A stretch of 64,000 bases of DNA, taken from contig JAXMHQ010000015.1 in the NCBI GenBank assembly GCA_046346665.1, positions 1-64,000 of the forward strand, read 5' to 3'. Of the stretch, positions 61,001 to 64,000 are shown piece after piece; position 1 is the stretch's first letter, and every line of letters starts with the position of its first letter. The position numbers and the translations under genes are program-made. Source of the DNA: JAXMHQ01 sp046346665. GTDB lineage: Bacteria > Verrucomicrobiota > Verrucomicrobiia > Limisphaerales > JAXMHQ01. The notes beneath the pieces are model-generated. The model made no database searches. It saw nothing but the letters and a program-made list of their open reading frames with translations, and had not been told where the DNA came from.

Positions 61001-62080
61001 TTACTCTCCCGGCGCCACGAGCGACGCGCACAACTCCGCGTATCGCCGGGCCATGTGCGCGGGGGAAAACTCCGCCAGCGTCCGCTCCCGGGCGGCGCCG
61101 GCGATTCGCGCGGCCAGCGCCGGGTCGGATATCAGGTCGCCCACCGCGGAGCCGAGTCCGGCCGCGTCCCCCACGGGAACCAGGCGCCCGGTGCGGCCGT
61201 CCTGAACGGTTTCAGGAAGGCCGCCGCCCGCCGTTGCCGCGACCGGCACACCGGCGAGATTGGCGTCCAGAACGCTGGTGCCCAGCCCTTCCATGTTCGA
61301 GCTCAGAACAAACACATCGAACGCCCGCATCAGGCGCTGCGCCTGCGGCATGAACCCCGCAAACATCACGCACGACTCCAGGCCCAGACCGGATCGAAGC
61401 CGCATCAGCTCGGCGCGCAGTTCGCCTTCGCCGATCACGACCCAGACCGCGTCCGGCCGCCGCTCCCGCAGCGCGCGCGCGGCGCGGAGCAGCGTGTGAT
61501 GATCCTTGTGCGGCACGAGCGCCGCGATGTTGCCGACCAGGGGCCGGCCTTCCGGCAGCGGCACACGCGCGCGCAATTCGCGCCGCGCCTCCTCCCGGCT
61601 CAGCCAGCCTTCGTCCGGCACCGCTTCGTAAATCACGTCCAGCCGGTCCGCCGGAACGCCCCAGCTCTCCAATTGCGCCGCAATAAACCTCGACACGCAA
61701 ACCGTCCGGTCGGCCCGGCGATATTTCCATCGATTGAACCCGGTTGGCGACGGCAGGAAATCGACGCGGCGTGACACCACAAGCGGCCGTTGCGAAACCA
61801 GCCCGGCCAGCGCGGCGAGACTATGCGCCCGGCCGGTATGCGCGTGAACCACATCAAATCCCGACTGCAACCGCAGGAGCGCCAGGCAGGCCGCGGGAGC
61901 GAAAACGGGAAGATGTTTCACCGGCACACCCGCCTCGCGGGCCTGCGCCTCCAGCAGCGAACCGGCGCGGCAGGCAATCCAACTGTCGCACCCCGCCCGG
62001 CGCTGTTCCACCGCGGTAATCAAGGTCTGGCGCTCGCCGCCGCGCCAGGTCTTCTCGTTGTTGACGTGCAAAATTCGCAT
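61001..62080 (-). CDS. GT4-family glycosyltransferase
   Basis: A 359-residue GT-B enzyme starting MRILHVNNEKTWRGGERQTL. Further motifs are VVHAHTGRAHSLAAL, CVSRFIAAQLESWGV, NIAALVPHKDHHTLLRAA and VFVLSSNMEGLGTSVLDANLAG with the EX7E-like region. The ATG at 62080 is used. It is the last gene of an operon with a KdtX-like GT2 and a GT9 gene, so it probably extends a lipopolysaccharide core. Confidence 0.92.
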   Translation of the reverse strand: MRILHVNNEKTWRGGERQTLITAVEQRRAGCDSWIACRAGSLLEAQAREAGVPVKHLPVFAPAACLALLRLQSGFDVVHAHTGRAHSLAALAGLVSQRPLVVSRRVDFLPSPTGFNRWKYRRADRTVCVSRFIAAQLESWGVPADRLDVIYEAVPDEGWLSREEARRELRARVPLPEGRPLVGNIAALVPHKDHHTLLRAARALRERRPDAVWVVIGEGELRAELMRLRSGLGLESCVMFAGFMPQAQRLMRAFDVFVLSSNMEGLGTSVLDANLAGVPVAATAGGGLPETVQDGRTGRLVPVGDAAGLGSAVGDLISDPALAARIAGAARERTLAEFSPAHMARRYAELCASLVAPGE

Positions 62081-62091
62081 GCCCTTGGCCG

Positions 62092-62889
62092 TCACTCGCG
62101 CCGGCCCGGATGCCCCGGCGCCCCGGCTTCGGCCTGGGATTCCAGCGCCTTGAAATACCTGAAAAATGTGTAGAACGCCGTCATCCAGGCGATCGAAAAT
62201 CCCTGCCAGCCATCCAGGAATCCTAACTTTAAAACGTACCCCCTCACAAACCGCCACGGCGGACGGATGGCCAGGTCCACAAAGCCCACGCGCCGCCCGC
62301 CGGCCTTGCAGCCCCGCGCAAAATCATCCGCATACCGGATGATTTTCCGCAGCTGCCCGTCGATGCCTTCCATGCTGTAATGCAGCAGGTCCCCGCGCAG
62401 CTTCCGCACCCCGCCCCGGACTTCCAGCTTGTCGTGCGGATCCACCCCGCCCCACGCCGCCTGCCCCCGCCGCCACAGCCGCGCCCCACGGTCCGGATAC
62501 CATTCCCCGTGGCGGATCCAGCGCCCGTAATATTGCGTCACCCGCGGAACACTGAAGGCCGCGGTGCCGTCCTCCACCCCGGCCGCGAAGGCCCGCTGAA
62601 TTTCCTCACGCAACTCCGGCGACACCGCCTCGTCGGTATCCAGGCCGAGGATCCACGGCTGGCCCGCCTTCTGCGCGGCGGAATTTTTCTGCGCCACGTG
62701 CCCTTTCCAGGGTTCTCGGAAAACCTGGGCCCCGCGCGACCGGGCGATTTCCTCCGTGGCATCCGTCACCTCCTCGTTGAGCACGACAATCACCTCGCTG
62801 GTCCACCCGGCCACGCTGTCCAGGGCGCGCGAAATCCGGCGCGCTTCCGCCCCGGAGATCATGCAGACCGAGATGGGGAGTTTTGTCAT
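62092..62889 (-). CDS. GT2-family glycosyltransferase (KdtX/WaaE-like)
   Basis: A 265-residue GT-A enzyme. It starts LPISVCMISGAEARRISRALDSV, and has WTSEVIVVLNEEVTDATEEIARS and GQPWILGLDTDEAVSPELREEIQ with the D-x-D-E metal site. The WRFVRGYVLKLGFLDGWQGF region is typical for the lipopolysaccharide core beta-glucosyltransferases of the WaaE/KdtX type. The ATG at 62889 is used; the 534-residue frame is spurious. It precedes the GT4 gene by 11 bases. Confidence 0.92.
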   Translation of the reverse strand: MTKLPISVCMISGAEARRISRALDSVAGWTSEVIVVLNEEVTDATEEIARSRGAQVFREPWKGHVAQKNSAAQKAGQPWILGLDTDEAVSPELREEIQRAFAAGVEDGTAAFSVPRVTQYYGRWIRHGEWYPDRGARLWRRGQAAWGGVDPHDKLEVRGGVRKLRGDLLHYSMEGIDGQLRKIIRYADDFARGCKAGGRRVGFVDLAIRPPWRFVRGYVLKLGFLDGWQGFSIAWMTAFYTFFRYFKALESQAEAGAPGHPGRRE

Positions 62890-62930
62890 TCTTGCCGGAA
62901 CCCTAAAGGCTCGCGCCGCAGGTGAACAGT

Positions 62931-63929
62931 TCAAATTGCGATGCCCAGTTCCTGGAACGCCTTGCGGCATTCCGAGGCCACCGAGTCGATCGAAACGTCC
63001 CCGATATTCCGGCTGGCGGGTGGCACCACGGCCCAGTCGGCGTGGTGAAACGGGTGCGTCGTTCCCGGCCGGGCGGAGACCATGATCATGACCACGCGTT
63101 TGCCCAGGGCCATCGCGAGATGCGGCATGCCGGTGTCGCCGCCCACCACCAGCGCGCATCGATTCATCAATCCCGCCGTCACCAGCAGCGGCACGCCGGC
63201 GGACACCGGGAATCCCGCCGCGCGAACCGGCGCCAGCGCTTCCCGATCGCCCGGCCCGCCGCCGAACAGCACCCCCAGCCCGCGCCCGCTCCACTCCTGC
63301 GCCAGGACCAGGTAACGCTCCAGCGGCCAGTTCTTTTTGGGCGTGCTCGTGAACGGCTGGATGAAAATCAACGGCCGCGAGCGATCCACCTTCTCCGACG
63401 CCAGGAACCGGTCGGCTTCCGCCTGCGCCGGGTCCGGCAACACAAATTCGTTTGAAATCCGCCCCGCGCCGAGTCCGCATTTCTCCAGCAGTGACAGATA
63501 AAAATCCGCCGGATGAACCCCGCCCGGCCTGAGCCGCAAGGGATGCGTGTAGGCCCAGGCGCGGGCCGGCTGATAGACCACGCCCCAGCGCCGCGGCGCG
63601 CGCGTGCACCAGGTCAACAACGCCGTCTCTCCGTAACCCTGCAAATCCACAGCCAGGCCGAATCGTTCCCGGCGGAATTCCCGCAGCAACGACCATGTCG
63701 CGCGAACGATCGCCACCGGGTTGCCGCCGCGGAATTCGCGCCGATCCAAAACCAGCGTCCGATCGACGCCTCGAAAGCCTTCGATCAACGGCGCGTTCTC
63801 GGCCGAGACCAGGAATGAAATGCGCGCCGCCGGAAAATTCCCGCGCAACGCATTCACCGCGGGCAGCGTGAACACCACGTCGCCGAGCGATTTCAACCGC
63901 GTCACCAGGATGCGCTCGGGGGCGTTCAC
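62931..63929 (-). CDS. GT9-family glycosyltransferase (heptosyltransferase-like)
   Basis: A 332-residue GT-B enzyme. The N-terminal ILVTRLKSLGDVVFTLPAVNALR is the ADP-heptose-lipopolysaccharide heptosyltransferase signature. Further motifs are FIQPFTSTPKKNWPLERY and VVGGDTGMPHLAMALGKRVV. It adds heptose to the inner core of lipopolysaccharide. GTG 63929 overlaps the stop of the upstream gene by 3 bases (GTGA). Confidence 0.93.
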   Translation of the reverse strand: MNAPERILVTRLKSLGDVVFTLPAVNALRGNFPAARISFLVSAENAPLIEGFRGVDRTLVLDRREFRGGNPVAIVRATWSLLREFRRERFGLAVDLQGYGETALLTWCTRAPRRWGVVYQPARAWAYTHPLRLRPGGVHPADFYLSLLEKCGLGAGRISNEFVLPDPAQAEADRFLASEKVDRSRPLIFIQPFTSTPKKNWPLERYLVLAQEWSGRGLGVLFGGGPGDREALAPVRAAGFPVSAGVPLLVTAGLMNRCALVVGGDTGMPHLAMALGKRVVMIMVSARPGTTHPFHHADWAVVPPASRNIGDVSIDSVASECRKAFQELGIAI

Positions 63930-64000
63930 GGGATTTCGAGCAGGTTTGACACCCGGAACCCGGCGCGTTCGGGGTGAACTTCGGCGTCCTGGAGATGAAG
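63926..64000 (-). CDS. Unknown partial gene, C-terminal end only
   Basis: The minus-strand frame entering from the right edge ends HLQDAEVHPERAGFRVSNLL plus EIP and a stop at 63926-63928. The GTG of the GT9 gene overlaps it, so it is likely the preceding gene of the same operon. Too short to name. Confidence 0.5.
   Translation of the reverse strand, partial: LHLQDAEVHPERAGFRVSNLLEIP

Overview
The window is about 64 kb of GC-rich, densely coded bacterial chromosome. No rRNA, tRNA, transposase, phage or CRISPR locus was seen. The gene content points to an uncultured member of the Verrucomicrobia (PVC group). Supporting features are a PEP-CTERM sorted protein, lamin-tail-domain (LTD) exoproteins, a type II pseudopilin-like protein with an H-x9-DG motif, an EF-P with a PGNLRAF loop, two large fused membrane/spermidine-synthase-like proteins, and secreted glycosidases. 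Shine-Dalgarno sequences are mostly weak or absent. The assignment is inferred from gene content, not from a marker-gene search.

Layout. 1-3.2 kb: start of an OppA-like lipoprotein gene, then a glycolysis/secretion operon on the minus strand (pgk-tpiA-secG). 3.6-8.1 kb: a frameshifted DUF456 membrane gene, efp, a PfkB sugar kinase and a PTS enzyme I homologue. 8.2-14.3 kb: a giant RHS/YD-repeat exoprotein with an unusual N-terminal 10-copy repeat. 14.5-27.7 kb: a fused MFS/spermidine-synthase-like protein, recG, a membrane exporter, a small secreted protein, an eight-haem cytochrome with HEAT and TPR repeats, an NtrC-type regulator and an orphan ABC ATPase. 27.8-35.8 kb: dnaA with a plausible origin region, the nitrogen pair glnB-glnA, a candidate small RNA with its own promoter and terminator, and dnaE. 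36-44 kb: GH26 glycosidase, DegT-family aminotransferase, SixA, Ppx/GppA, a second fused MFS/spermidine-synthase-like protein and an acid phosphatase. 44.3-47.9 kb: an LTD / pseudopilin / LTD-PEP-CTERM surface cluster. 48-55.5 kb: a copper-type P1B ATPase, GH27 glycosidase, an ECF sigma / membrane protein / Spy-like operon, a stand-alone DHp-like protein facing a bacteriohemerythrin, and a coupled Nudix-tadA pair. 55.7-64 kb: a glycan assembly region (polysaccharide deacetylase, four or more glycosyltransferases including GT9 heptosyltransferase and KdtX-like types, a sulfatase-fold hydrolase and a sulfotransferase), suggesting a modified lipopolysaccharide core or surface glycan.

The most unusual property lies between the genes. 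Many intergenic gaps hold an inverted-repeat element. Each arm is a short degenerate tandem repeat (period about 7-10 nt: a constant 4-5 nt core plus variable bases), and the opposite arm carries the complementary words. The word differs from locus to locus (GGAGT, GGATT, GAGTTT, GTTGCAG, GGCAGAA, GTCGAGA, CACGGAT), so architecture rather than sequence is shared. Some elements are nested inside further inverted repeats, including a recurring GGGGCGAGACTCCGTCGAG box. One element sits in frame inside dnaE, and one appears to encode the signal peptide of the OppA-like lipoprotein. I do not recognise this as a named family. It is my main candidate for something undescribed, together with the small RNA at 31.76-31.94 kb and the RHS N-terminal repeat.
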